Source: DASZHJ01 sp035581425
GTDB lineage: Bacteria; Pseudomonadota; Alphaproteobacteria; ATCC43930; CGMCC-115725
Assembly: GCA_035581425.1 (NCBI GenBank)
Contig: DATJVP010000182.1
Coordinates: forward strand, 1-18,818
Length of the DNA stretch: 18,818 nucleotides
Direction: 5' to 3'
The notes beneath the pieces are model-generated. The model searched no databases, had not been told where the DNA came from, and saw nothing but the letters and a program-made list of their open reading frames with translations. The position numbers and the translations under genes are program-made. This document shows positions 1-6,270 of the stretch, one piece after another (the first letter of the stretch is position 1; every line of letters starts with the position of its first letter).

Positions 1-81
1 GTACTGTGGGGCCACACATGCGGCGAGTGGGTTATCCCATAAAGCTAAAACAAGGTCGAAGCGCCGATAGATGAATATCTT

Positions 82-152
82 GGAATTACGGGGACACGAA
101 GAATTACGGGAATTTCCAATTCGAAGAATAAGTATCGTGTCCCCCCAATTCC
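82..152. repeat. Palindromic repeat, long subtype (copy A)
   Basis: A 71-base element with imperfect inverted ends. The left arm (82-99) and the reverse complement of the right arm (135-152) agree at 16 of 18 positions. The right half carries the shared core GTATCGTGTCCCC at 132-144. It matches the copy at 1842-1912 with 5 differences over 71 bases. An internal GAATTACGGG echoes the left arm. The form resembles REP-like palindromes mobilised by RAYT (Y1) transposases, but no transposase lies in the window, so that assignment is inference. Confidence 0.8.
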
Positions 153-330
153 GCGAGGATCGATATCCCAGCAAATGGATCAAAGCCAGCTGAGACCCTG
201 CACTATTGAAAGGGCACGAAAAATGAGGACCCGCTCGTTTGTGTGGCAAGAGAACGACTCTCTGGCGTCACAGCTTGCCAGCGGGCTTGACCGTCTATGC
301 ATCACCGCTGTCGCGTACAACACACCGATT

Positions 331-388
331 GGAATTGCGGGGACACAATACCCAATTCGAAAAATAGGTATCGTGTCCCCTTATTTCT
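331..388. repeat. Palindromic repeat, short subtype (copy B)
   Basis: A 58-base element that differs at only one base from the copy at 1193-1250. Its stem is GGGGACACAATACC (339-352) against GGTATCGTGTCCCC (367-380), 13 of 14 pairs, around a 14-base loop. It ends with TTATTTCT (381-388), as does the other short copy. The near identity of the two short copies suggests recent duplication or gene conversion. Confidence 0.8.
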
Positions 389-532
389 GAAGGATGCCGC
401 GCTAGAAGGAAGCGTAGCCGGGGGGATTGCGGGTGATCTCTACTACAGCGTGGCAGCCTCGGGGAACCGATCGGCCGGTGGTCAAACTGAGGGCCAGCAA
501 TCTGGCAAGGCATAAATTGGTATAGGGCATTG

Positions 533-1090
533 ATGGCAAACAAAATGACTAGCTTAGATTTGAAAAACCAACACGGCCCACCTCCGGCACGCCATCTCTA
601 TGAGTTCCGTGCCGATAAATTCTCCTATTTTGCTCTTGGCGGGCTACCGCTTTTGTTTTCTTTACTCTTTTTTTGCTTTTCAGTCTTTTCACATTATGAC
701 GCTCGCTACCGTATTTGGATATTACTATTGCTTTCGACCATGGTTTTTATTGGTGTGATTTTCTATCTCATAACGTTCCGAGTAGCAATCAAAGATGGCT
801 CACTCACATATCAAAGGCTGTTTCATCGGACACGCTCGATAAAACTGTCAGACATCAAATGTGCACGTGTCAGCTTCAGCTTGGCGACCTCAAAATTGAA
901 ACGCCCGCCATTCGGGCTGAGCATTGAACCAAAACCGGGCGCAGCTGCAAAATCATTCGTGATTAACATCAAATTTCTGCGACGAAAAGATTTACACCAA
1001 CTTGTCGAGTTGCTTGGGAGCAAGGTTTCTGATGATGGGCACACGTTAGGTGAAATTTTCCGACCGCGGGAAAATTGCAAACCTAAGTGA
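533..1090 (+). CDS. Two-helix membrane protein, PH-like domain possible
   Basis: A 185-residue protein of unrecognised family. After a polar N-terminus it has two strongly hydrophobic segments at about residues 33-53 and 61-82, joined by a short charged loop. A soluble part of about 100 residues follows (83 on), with a beta-rich pattern that recalls the bacterial PH-like domains found after paired membrane helices; this is inference from pattern only. The start is taken as ATG 533, with TTG 530 and ATG 545 as alternatives. A weak TAGGG lies just upstream. Base composition is clearly more AT-rich than the genes after 3900, which suggests acquisition by transfer. It lies between two repeat copies. 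Small membrane proteins in such regions are often immunity proteins, but nothing here proves that. Confidence 0.65.
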   Translation: MANKMTSLDLKNQHGPPPARHLYEFRADKFSYFALGGLPLLFSLLFFCFSVFSHYDARYRIWILLLLSTMVFIGVIFYLITFRVAIKDGSLTYQRLFHRTRSIKLSDIKCARVSFSLATSKLKRPPFGLSIEPKPGAAAKSFVINIKFLRRKDLHQLVELLGSKVSDDGHTLGEIFRPRENCKPK

Positions 1091-1153
1091 CCTGCCTCAG
1101 TTCTTCGGACCACGGTTAGCTTGAGACTGTCGCTCTAGCTCGTCGTTGTGCAT

Positions 1154-1250
1154 GGAATTGCGGGGACGAATTACGGGGAATTACGGGGACACGGAATTAC
1201 GGGGACACAATACCCAATTCGAAAAATAGGTATCGTGTCCCCTTATTTCT
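1154..1250. repeat. Palindromic repeat, short subtype (copy C) with expanded left arm
   Basis: The core 1193-1250 matches the copy at 331-388 at 57 of 58 positions. The stem is 1201-1214 against 1229-1242. Upstream, from 1154 to 1192, the left arm (GGAATTACGGGGAC and shorter forms) is repeated in degenerate tandem, as if the arm had been duplicated. The right end TTATTTCT (1243-1250) contains the TAA stop codon of the minus-strand higA-like gene, so the repeat forms the end of that reading frame. Confidence 0.8.
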
Positions 1251-1701
1251 CCGCGGCGGCGCGTGGCAATGCGCCCCTGGGTTTGCCGACCTTCAGTTTG
1301 TAGGGCTTGATCAGAAGCTCGGCGGGGATGCGCCACTTCCTGTTCAAGGCCCATACCATCTCGAGCGTGAGGTGCCGGCGCTTGTTCAGGATCTCGGAGG
1401 CACGCGAACGCGAGCCGATTACTTTCGCCAGGTCGGCCTGGGTCAGTGCCCGCTCGCTCATATATGCGATGATGGCGTCCACGGGATTGGGCGCCTCGAT
1501 CGGCCAACGCTTCTCCTCGTAGGCATCCACCAGGGTGGCGAGGATGTCGAGTTCGGCCTCCTCCGGCGAATTGGGCTTTGCGTTCCAGAGTTGCTCGATG
1601 CGGCGGAGCGCGCGCGCATGATCCTCGTCGGTACGGATCGGGAAAACGTCCATGAGTGGCCTCAACAGATCAAAGGCGGCAGCGTCAGCAGATGGAAGCA
1701 T
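1243..1701 (-). CDS. higA: HigA-type antitoxin, HTH transcriptional regulator
   Basis: A 152-residue protein of the COG5499 type (HTH-type regulator, HigA-like antitoxin). The N-terminal half is helical and acidic; a Cro/C1-type helix-turn-helix lies at about residues 85-108 (LTQADLAKVIGSRSRASEIL). In this family the protein binds the HigB mRNA interferase and represses its own operon. ATG 1701 overlaps the stop of the upstream higB remnant as TGATG, which indicates past translational coupling; GTG 1704 is an alternative start. The stop codon lies inside the flank of a palindromic repeat, so the last few residues may be altered from the ancestral end. The intact toxin and the native operon promoter are gone. 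The family call is firm; expression today is doubtful. Confidence 0.88.
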   Translation of the reverse strand: MLPSADAAAFDLLRPLMDVFPIRTDEDHARALRRIEQLWNAKPNSPEEAELDILATLVDAYEEKRWPIEAPNPVDAIIAYMSERALTQADLAKVIGSRSRASEILNKRRHLTLEMVWALNRKWRIPAELLIKPYKLKVGKPRGALPRAAAEK

Positions 1702-1754
1702 CACACAGTTGTTGCATCGATGTCATTGTATTCCGCATGCGTTCCGATGAAGCG
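1701..1754 (-). pseudogene. higB: 3' remnant of HigB-type toxin gene
   Basis: Reading minus from 1754 gives 17 codons, RFIGTHAEYNDIDATTV, then TGA at 1703-1701. This matches the conserved C-terminal end of HigB mRNA interferases (R-F-[IV]-G-T-H-A-E-Y-D-x-I-D). The stop overlaps the antitoxin start as TGATG, the usual toxin-antitoxin arrangement for this family. Upstream of the Arg codon the sequence turns at once into the GAATTACGG repeat block (1755 onward). The 5' part of the gene is not found on the far side of the repeats. The toxin is therefore truncated, not merely interrupted. Confidence 0.85.
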
Positions 1755-1912
1755 GGAATTACGGAATTACGGGGACACAATATCCAATTCGAGAAAATTA
1801 GAATCGCGACCGCGCAATTCCAGCACAGCAGAATTACGGGGGGAATTACGGGGACACAAAGAATTACGGGAATCTCCCATTCGAGAAATAAGTATCGTGT
1901 CCCCCCAATTCC
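1755..1912. repeat. Double palindromic repeat block (decayed copy D1 plus long copy D2)
   Basis: The second part, 1842-1912, is a long-subtype copy: 71 bases, 5 differences from 82-152, with core GTATCGTGTCCCC at 1892-1904. The first part, about 1755-1821, has the left arm GGAATTACGGGGACAC but a decayed right half and lacks the core. Extra GAATTACGG units sit at both left edges. The block adjoins the truncated higB remnant. Confidence 0.78.
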
Positions 1913-1986
1913 TGGACCGCGAAGTCGGAATGGTCTGGACCGGCGATAACGGATTCAAGCGGAAACACCCATCGCTAGAATTCGGG

Positions 1987-2015
1987 TTGACAGTGTTCTG
2001 TTTTTGTTCTAGATT
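1987..2015 (+). promoter_or_regulatory. SOS-type promoter with alphaproteobacterial LexA box
   Basis: A consensus -35 TTGACA (1987-1992) is followed by a 17-base spacer and TAGATT (2010-2015) as -10. The spacer holds GTTC-TGTTTTT-GTTC (1995-2009), which fits GTTC-N7-GTTC, the LexA box described for alphaproteobacteria, including the T-rich right side of the spacer. LexA bound here would block RNA polymerase. The promoter points toward the Imm52-type gene, whose likely start is about 160 bases on; only a few very short open frames lie between. It could also be a promoter left over from a lost SOS gene such as imuA. Confidence 0.7.
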
Positions 2016-2175
2016 TTTTCCGTCTTCGCAATGGGATCGGAGGCACTTTGAGCACTTATCAGGAGAGCAAAAACCGCTGCCCAAGACATGCCCCGGCAAG
2101 TCGCGAACGATGGCGGCGGGCGCGATGCGGCCCTGTCGATGAAGGGATGCGGTTTGCTTGAGCGAGAGGATCGCC

Positions 2176-2928
2176 GTGCGTTCCGACATCGTTGAGGTGA
2201 CCGCGGGCTGGGGGTTACGCGAGGAGAGCGCACAGGTCTGCGCGGCGCGCCTGGGCCGCATGCTTGAATTGTTTGCCGGCGTGCATTCCGCATTCACACG
2301 GCTTATGTGGACCGGGCGGGGACGCGGCGTTCCCACGCGCGACATGCAGTCATTGCGTGAACTCGGCTTGCTCGAGGGGCTGCTGGATTTGCAGCGAACG
2401 CACGATGATGCTGGAAAGCATTGGCTTCGCGACGGCTATCGACTCACGGCCACGACCGGGCTCGATGCTACCAAGGTCTTGGCATTGACCGTTCGCGTGG
2501 GGCGTCACTTGGATCATCGTCATGTAGCGCGTTTCGGCAACACCGTAACCGTGGCGATCAGCGCACTGGGCGATCCCGCGATTGGCGGAATGCCGCCCGA
2601 AGCGTTGAAGCCGATCGTGATTGCTTTGGTCGAGGCTTGGCAACCGGAGTGGGCAGGCGCGTTTTCGGCATTCTATGGCGCGAAATCAAAGCCGCGGCGG
2701 TGGCCCATACCGTTCTACAGCGGGAGGTGGATGATTTGCCTCTCTGAGTCGCTTGCGCAGAAGGTCATTGCGCCGGCATCGGCGTTGGTCGAGCAGATGC
2801 CGTGTGGCGGACTGTTCATGCGGGCAACGGATCAGCCCTTCGATCACGAAAATACCGAGCACGTACGTGCTGCAAATGCCATTCAAGCGTGCCTCGCTCC
2901 CTTCGAGACTTGGTGCTGCGGGTTCTAA
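2176..2928 (+). CDS. Imm52-family immunity protein
   Basis: A 250-residue protein resembling the immunity protein 52 family, which protects cells from polymorphic toxins delivered to neighbours. The typical N-terminal block is present: VTAGWGLREESAQVCAARL, then a phenylalanine/leucine-rich helix and the short W-x-x-x-G-R-G segment. A central region (ALTVRVG...VTVAIS) and a C-terminal block with MRATDQPFDHEN also fit. No signal peptide or membrane segment is seen. The start is taken as GTG 2176, preceded by AGAGGA at 2165-2170; TTG 2158 would add six residues. The SOS-type promoter at 1987-2015 lies upstream, and an unrecognised gene follows after 46 bases, probably on the same transcript. No cognate toxin, Rhs, VgrG or CDI gene is in the window, so it looks like an orphan immunity gene. 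Confidence 0.75.
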   Translation: MRSDIVEVTAGWGLREESAQVCAARLGRMLELFAGVHSAFTRLMWTGRGRGVPTRDMQSLRELGLLEGLLDLQRTHDDAGKHWLRDGYRLTATTGLDATKVLALTVRVGRHLDHRHVARFGNTVTVAISALGDPAIGGMPPEALKPIVIALVEAWQPEWAGAFSAFYGAKSKPRRWPIPFYSGRWMICLSESLAQKVIAPASALVEQMPCGGLFMRATDQPFDHENTEHVRAANAIQACLAPFETWCCGF

Positions 2929-2974
2929 AGGTCGTTGGCGAGGTCGTGACATCGCATATTTTCGACGGTGCTCC

Positions 2975-3751
2975 ATGGGCGAGACCTATATGCACATCTT
3001 TCCAGCCGATCCGCGCCGGCCGAAGCCCGGCTGGCCGCCATTGCGCGAGGGCCTTGTAGCCTGCGGCTTCATTCTGGAACCCAGGGGCGATGGAATTCCG
3101 TCCGCCGCACTGTCCATGCTTTGGCACCGTTTCGCCCAAACAAGGCCCGCGGGTAAGCGGGATGATCGCATGAGTGCGAAGGTCTTCGCGGATTTGAATG
3201 GGCTACTCGAGACCCTGAAGGTCGTTCAACTCGTCCCGTCGGACCTCGTTCTCGATTGCGACGCATTGAGCGTCGCTGACTTCATTTCCGCCCTCAAGCA
3301 GCAGAATATCGTTCCGCCGGAATTCGCCTGCGAGCCTGAGGAATCCTATCGGCCCGGCCCCAAATACTTCGAGCTATCCGACGATCCCGATCGGCGCATG
3401 AGGTATATGGGGCACCCCGAAATCTCCTTCAGGGACCACGGTGATCGGATTTTTGCGCATTTCGGCCCCGAGACTCTCTTTGCTCCGCCGGCAATTCCCG
3501 GCACCGACCGCGTCATGGAGGAGTGGCAGGACTTTCTTGAGCGGTGGGTGGCAAATCCCGAGGAGGTCTGGGTCGATCCGGAAACCGGTGAGCGGTACGG
3601 CCTACTCGATCTGGATTGGGATAACACGCTCGCGGTTTGTAAATGCTCGCTCGAAATCCAGAGCCCACACTATCTCGACGGCTATCGCGCCGCGACGCTC
3701 CTCTCGGATATTGCCGGGCAGGAATTCAGATTTGCCCACTACTCCATTTGA
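2975..3751 (+). CDS. Hypothetical protein downstream of Imm52
   Basis: A 258-residue protein that I do not recognise. The start is taken as ATG 2975; ATG 2990 is possible. It is acidic and rich in Trp, Asp and Glu, with no signal peptide or membrane segment. Visible blocks are MHIFPADPRRPKPGWP near the start, a Pro/aromatic-rich middle, and EEWQDFLERWVANPEEVWVD followed by PETGERYGLLDLDWDN near the C-terminus. Such composition is common among polymorphic-toxin immunity proteins. It follows the Imm52-type gene by 46 bases in the same direction, so a shared transcript is likely. A role in immunity is inference from position only. The longer open frame upstream of 2975 overlaps the Imm52 gene out of frame and is not thought to be coding. 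Confidence 0.7.
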   Translation: MGETYMHIFPADPRRPKPGWPPLREGLVACGFILEPRGDGIPSAALSMLWHRFAQTRPAGKRDDRMSAKVFADLNGLLETLKVVQLVPSDLVLDCDALSVADFISALKQQNIVPPEFACEPEESYRPGPKYFELSDDPDRRMRYMGHPEISFRDHGDRIFAHFGPETLFAPPAIPGTDRVMEEWQDFLERWVANPEEVWVDPETGERYGLLDLDWDNTLAVCKCSLEIQSPHYLDGYRAATLLSDIAGQEFRFAHYSI

Positions 3752-3795
3752 TCCGCCAGCGAGCGCCTACCGTCACTCCCGGACATCGGCCGAAG

Positions 3796-3864
3796 GCGAA
3801 ATTTGCGAAACGAACCCAATTTTTCTGTTGGCGATCAACGCGGTGAGATTTTTGACGAACCCAA
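3796..3864. repeat. Possible dispersed repeat with ACGAACCCAA direct repeat
   Basis: The 152-base gap between the accessory genes and purS holds two copies of ACGAACCCAA (3810-3819 and 3855-3864), each flanked by T or A runs. The first sits in AAATTTGCGAAACGAACCC, whose translations resemble the short KFAKRTQF and CETNPI peptides that recur as spurious ORFs in many genomes. That suggests a dispersed intergenic repeat family, but only this pair is visible in the window. Confidence 0.3.
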
Positions 3865-3903
3865 ATCCAACATGCAGGCGCGCCTCGACCGAGCGGAAAG
3901 CGC

Positions 3904-4146
3904 CTAGCCCTTCACCTCGATCGCGTAATTCTCGATGACCGTGTTTGCAAGCAGCTTCTCGCACATTGCCTTTACCGCCGCTTCCGCGCGCTTGGCGTCG
4001 GTCTCGGCGAGGTCGAGCTCGATCACTTTGCCTTGGCGGACGTCGTTGACGCCGGTGAAGCCGAGCGATGCAAGGGCGTGGCCGATCGCCTTGCCCTGGG
4101 GATCGAGCACGCCGGATTTGAGGGTGACGTGGACGCGGGCCTTCAT
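3904..4146 (-). CDS. purS: Phosphoribosylformylglycinamidine synthase subunit PurS
   Basis: An 80-residue protein matching PurS in full length: MKARVHVTLKSGVLDPQGKA at the start, a GF-x-GVNDVRQGKVIELDL block in the middle and a VIENYAIEV end. PurS links PurL and the glutaminase PurQ in the FGAM synthase complex (step four of purine synthesis). It follows purC on the minus strand after 22 bases, with GAGGAG upstream of its ATG, so the two form an operon. In most bacteria with this arrangement purQ comes directly after purS. Here the next minus-strand sequence has no purQ start, and the accessory region begins instead. The gene itself is intact. Confidence 0.95.
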   Translation of the reverse strand: MKARVHVTLKSGVLDPQGKAIGHALASLGFTGVNDVRQGKVIELDLAETDAKRAEAAVKAMCEKLLANTVIENYAIEVKG

Positions 4147-4168
4147 GCTTCGCGGCTCCTCGGCAAGA

Positions 4169-4939
4169 TCATTGCAGCGTCTTCGGACCCTTCATGTCCG
4201 GGGGCCCGCCCTCCGGAAGAATGCCGAGGCGGCGAGCCACCTCTTGATAGGCTTCCTCGACGCGGCCCAGATCCTGGCGCCAGCGGTCCTTGTCCATCTT
4301 CTCGTTGGTCTTGAGGTCCCAGAGACGGCAGTTGTCGGGGCTGATCTCGTCGGCGAGCACGATCCGCATCTCGTCGTTCTCGTAGAGACGGCCGAACTCC
4401 AGCTTGAAGTCCACGAGCTTGATGCCGATGCCAAGGAACAGCCCGGAGAGGAAATCGTTCACGCGCAGCGTCATCTGCAGCATGTCGTCGATGTCCTGGG
4501 TGTTCGCCCAACCGAAGGCGGTGATGTGCTCCTCCGACACCAGCGGATTCTCGATTGCGTCGTTCTTGTAGTAATACTCGATGATCGAGCGCGGGAGCTG
4601 CGTTCCCTCGGAGATCCCGAAGCGTTTCGCGAAAGAGCCCGCGGCGACGTTCCGCACGACCACCTCGATCGGGATGATCTCGACCTCGCGCACGAGCTGC
4701 TCGCGCATGTTGAGGCGGCGCACGAAATGCGTGGGGACCCCGACCTCCGAGAGCTTCACCATCAAGTATTCGCTGATGCGATTGTTGAGGACGCCTTTGC
4801 CGGTGATCGTACCCTTCTTCTGGTTGTTGAAGGCGCTCGCGTCGTCCTTGAAGTATTGGACGAGCGTGCCGGGCTCCGGGCCCTCGAACAGCACCTTGGC
4901 CTTGCCCTCGTAAATCTGGCGGCGTCGGGACATCGGCAT
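4169..4939 (-). CDS. purC: SAICAR synthetase (phosphoribosylaminoimidazole-succinocarboxamide synthase)
   Basis: A 256-residue PurC of normal length. It joins aspartate to CAIR with ATP to give SAICAR in purine synthesis. Both family signatures are present: IIPIEVVVRNVAAGS at about residues 88-102 and LVDFKLEFG at 175-183. The ATP-binding N-terminal block RRRQIYEGKAKVLFEG also fits. Two starts are close together; ATG 4939 has AAGG four bases upstream, and ATG 4933 gives the usual MSRRRQIYEG beginning. It is the first gene of the purC-purS operon and has its own promoter candidate at 5015-5043. The NRDE-family gene lies upstream on the same strand, 113 bases away. Confidence 0.96.
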   Translation of the reverse strand: MPMSRRRQIYEGKAKVLFEGPEPGTLVQYFKDDASAFNNQKKGTITGKGVLNNRISEYLMVKLSEVGVPTHFVRRLNMREQLVREVEIIPIEVVVRNVAAGSFAKRFGISEGTQLPRSIIEYYYKNDAIENPLVSEEHITAFGWANTQDIDDMLQMTLRVNDFLSGLFLGIGIKLVDFKLEFGRLYENDEMRIVLADEISPDNCRLWDLKTNEKMDKDRWRQDLGRVEEAYQEVARRLGILPEGGPPDMKGPKTLQ

Positions 4940-5014
4940 CGCACCTTGTCGGAGACGAGAAAGGAAGGGGCGGGCGGCCTGCTCCCTGCCGCTCCGCCCT
5001 TCATATGGGGGTGC

Positions 5015-5043
5015 TGTATAGCAAGGAGGAGGGGGCGAAACAA
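5015..5043 (-). promoter_or_regulatory. Promoter candidate for purC-purS
   Basis: On the minus strand, TTGTTT (5043-5038) and TATACA (5020-5015) are separated by exactly 17 bases, a good match to a sigma70-type promoter. It lies in the gap between the NRDE-family gene and purC and would give a leader of about 70 bases. No purine-type riboswitch was evident in that leader. Confidence 0.55.
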
Positions 5044-5052
5044 TGATGCCCC

Positions 5053-5814
5053 CTATCGACCGCTAACCTCCCGCCAGGGCTCGGGTTTTGGGAGCCAGCT
5101 CGCGAATCGGAAGCGCGGCTTCCGGGCATCCAGCGAGGGTTTCGGCAGCGCGATGAGCGCACTCGAGACGGTGCCGAAGCCCTGATCCGTGAGGAAACGC
5201 ATGGCGCCGCTGGGGCCTTCCTCAGGCGCGGCCTCGGTGCTCGCGAGCAACGTCTCCCAAGCCTTGCAGTCGCCGCGCTCGGGGTCCGGCGGCTTCGCCG
5301 CGAGGAAGAGCGGGTGGTAGTGGCGGATGCGGCCGCTCTCGGCATCGTCGAGCTCGCCCGCGGTCAGCATGCTGATGCCTTCGGGGATAGGCGTTACCGC
5401 AATTCCCGAAGCGCCCGTCGTGTCCGCGTGCTTCAGCCAGAATGCGTCGCGGTTATCCGCGACGATCATGTTGAAGGGCCGATAGGTGCGGGGCTCCAAG
5501 TGCCGGAGCGCGCGGACGGCCTCCGCGGCGTCGTGGTGGTCGAGCGCCTCCAGCACCAACTCCCCGCGCGAGCGAAAGCCTGCGGCGGGCCCGAGCGTTC
5601 CATGCCGGTTCAGAATCCCCGCCACCACGCCCGCGTCGTTGAGCCCGAGCCAGGAGCCGCCCGCGAGCACGTCAAGCCCCGCCACGACCTCGGGCCGGTC
5701 GGGCCAATGTCGCGCCGGCGGCTTCCACGGGCGGCTCGCCATCTCGTCCCGGTTGGCGCCGACGATCATCGGCCACTCGTGCTGGGGGCGGCGCAGGAGG
5801 ACGACGGTGCACAT
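5053..5814 (-). CDS. NRDE family protein (TANGO2-like)
   Basis: A 253-residue protein of the NRDE/TANGO2 family, which adopts an Ntn-hydrolase-like fold. It begins MCTVV with Cys2, the residue that would be the nucleophile after Met removal, and carries the name-giving NRDE motif at residues 21-24 followed by SRP and GGSWLGLN blocks. The length is typical. The substrate is unknown; eukaryotic homologues affect lipid and heme handling. It is transcribed away from the zeta-subunit gene. Downstream on the same strand lie purC and purS, but purC has its own promoter candidate, so co-transcription is not certain. Confidence 0.9.
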   Translation of the reverse strand: MCTVVLLRRPQHEWPMIVGANRDEMASRPWKPPARHWPDRPEVVAGLDVLAGGSWLGLNDAGVVAGILNRHGTLGPAAGFRSRGELVLEALDHHDAAEAVRALRHLEPRTYRPFNMIVADNRDAFWLKHADTTGASGIAVTPIPEGISMLTAGELDDAESGRIRHYHPLFLAAKPPDPERGDCKAWETLLASTEAAPEEGPSGAMRFLTDQGFGTVSSALIALPKPSLDARKPRFRFASWLPKPEPWREVSGR

Positions 5815-5824
5815 CGAGAGGGTC

Positions 5825-5854
5825 TCGCAAGATCGGGCGAGGGCACCTTATAAT
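5825..5854 (+). promoter_or_regulatory. Promoter candidate for the zeta-subunit gene
   Basis: A perfect -10 TATAAT lies at 5849-5854 in the gap between the divergent NRDE and DUF1476 genes. The -35 is weak (TCGCAA at 5825-5830, 18-base spacing). A transcript would start near 5861, leaving a leader of 50-60 bases before the start codon. The opposite strand reads TATAAG at the same place, so the element might also serve the NRDE gene. Confidence 0.5.
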
Positions 5855-5921
5855 GGGTACGGGTCGGCCGTCGCCTGTCCTTCGCGCGGCCCAGGTCTTC
5901 TGAAATGGGGGTATGCGAGGT

Positions 5922-6245
5922 ATGTCTGGCTTCGACGAGCGAGAGAAGGGTTTTGAGCGCGAGTTCGCCCACGATCAGGAGCAGGCCTTCAAAGTGAAGG
6001 CGCGGCGCAACCGGCTGCTCGCGAGCTGGGCCGCAAGGCAGCTCGGCATCTCCGGCGCCGATGCCGAGGCTTACATGAAGGAGATCATCGAGCTCGATCT
6101 CCAGCGCCACGGCGACGATCACGTCGTGGAGAAGATCGTGACGGATTTCGCGGCCAAGGGCATCAAGTACGATGCCGCTCGCGTGCGGCAGGAGCTCACG
6201 CGATTCACGGAGGAAGCCCGAAAGCTGCTGGGCATTCGGAGCTGA
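5922..6245 (+). CDS. ATPase inhibitor subunit zeta (DUF1476)
   Basis: A 107-residue protein matching DUF1476. In Paracoccus denitrificans this family is the zeta subunit that inhibits F1Fo-ATPase hydrolysis, using its N-terminal region. The hallmark start FDEREKGFEREFAHD is present, followed by FKVKARRNRLLASWAA, G-x-SGADAEAY and a C-terminal helical part. ATG 5922 gives the usual MxxFDERE beginning; ATG 5913 would add three residues. Its position near purC, purS and purB fits a common alphaproteobacterial arrangement. It is divergent from the NRDE gene and is followed after 25 bases by the HD-domain gene. Confidence 0.92.
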   Translation: MSGFDEREKGFEREFAHDQEQAFKVKARRNRLLASWAARQLGISGADAEAYMKEIIELDLQRHGDDHVVEKIVTDFAAKGIKYDAARVRQELTRFTEEARKLLGIRS

Positions 6246-6270
6246 AAACCCGCAAGGCAGGAGGATATCG

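Larger units (their letters stand above)
1..532. other. Non-coding accessory stretch with two palindromic repeats
   Basis: No convincing gene is seen here. The stretch holds repeat copies at 82-152 and 331-388, described separately. Short open frames exist on both strands, but they run through the repeats and have no clear ribosome binding site. After the second repeat, a plus-strand frame from about 389 to 515 has a protein-like composition rich in Gly, Ala and Ser and ends in TAA. It has no start of its own, so it could be the decayed 3' end of a gene or chance. Confidence 0.45.

Noticed and set aside
82..1912. Repeats as integron attC sites separating gene cassettes
   Set aside because: Size and palindromic form are suggestive, but the core-site motifs RYYYAAC and GTTRRRY are not seen at the ends, genes are in mixed orientation and no integrase is visible.
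82..1912. Repeats as a CRISPR array
   Set aside because: Copies are few, of two lengths, separated by whole genes and not by uniform spacers; no cas genes.
2009..2088. Minus-strand 26-codon signal-peptide-like frame (MSWAAVFALLISAQSAS)
   Set aside because: It runs against the SOS-type promoter, ends inside the promoter and has no clear ribosome site, so it is probably chance.
3935..5185. Long plus-strand open frame of 416 codons across the purine genes
   Set aside because: It is the antisense shadow of purS, purC and the NRDE gene, which are clearly the coding strand.
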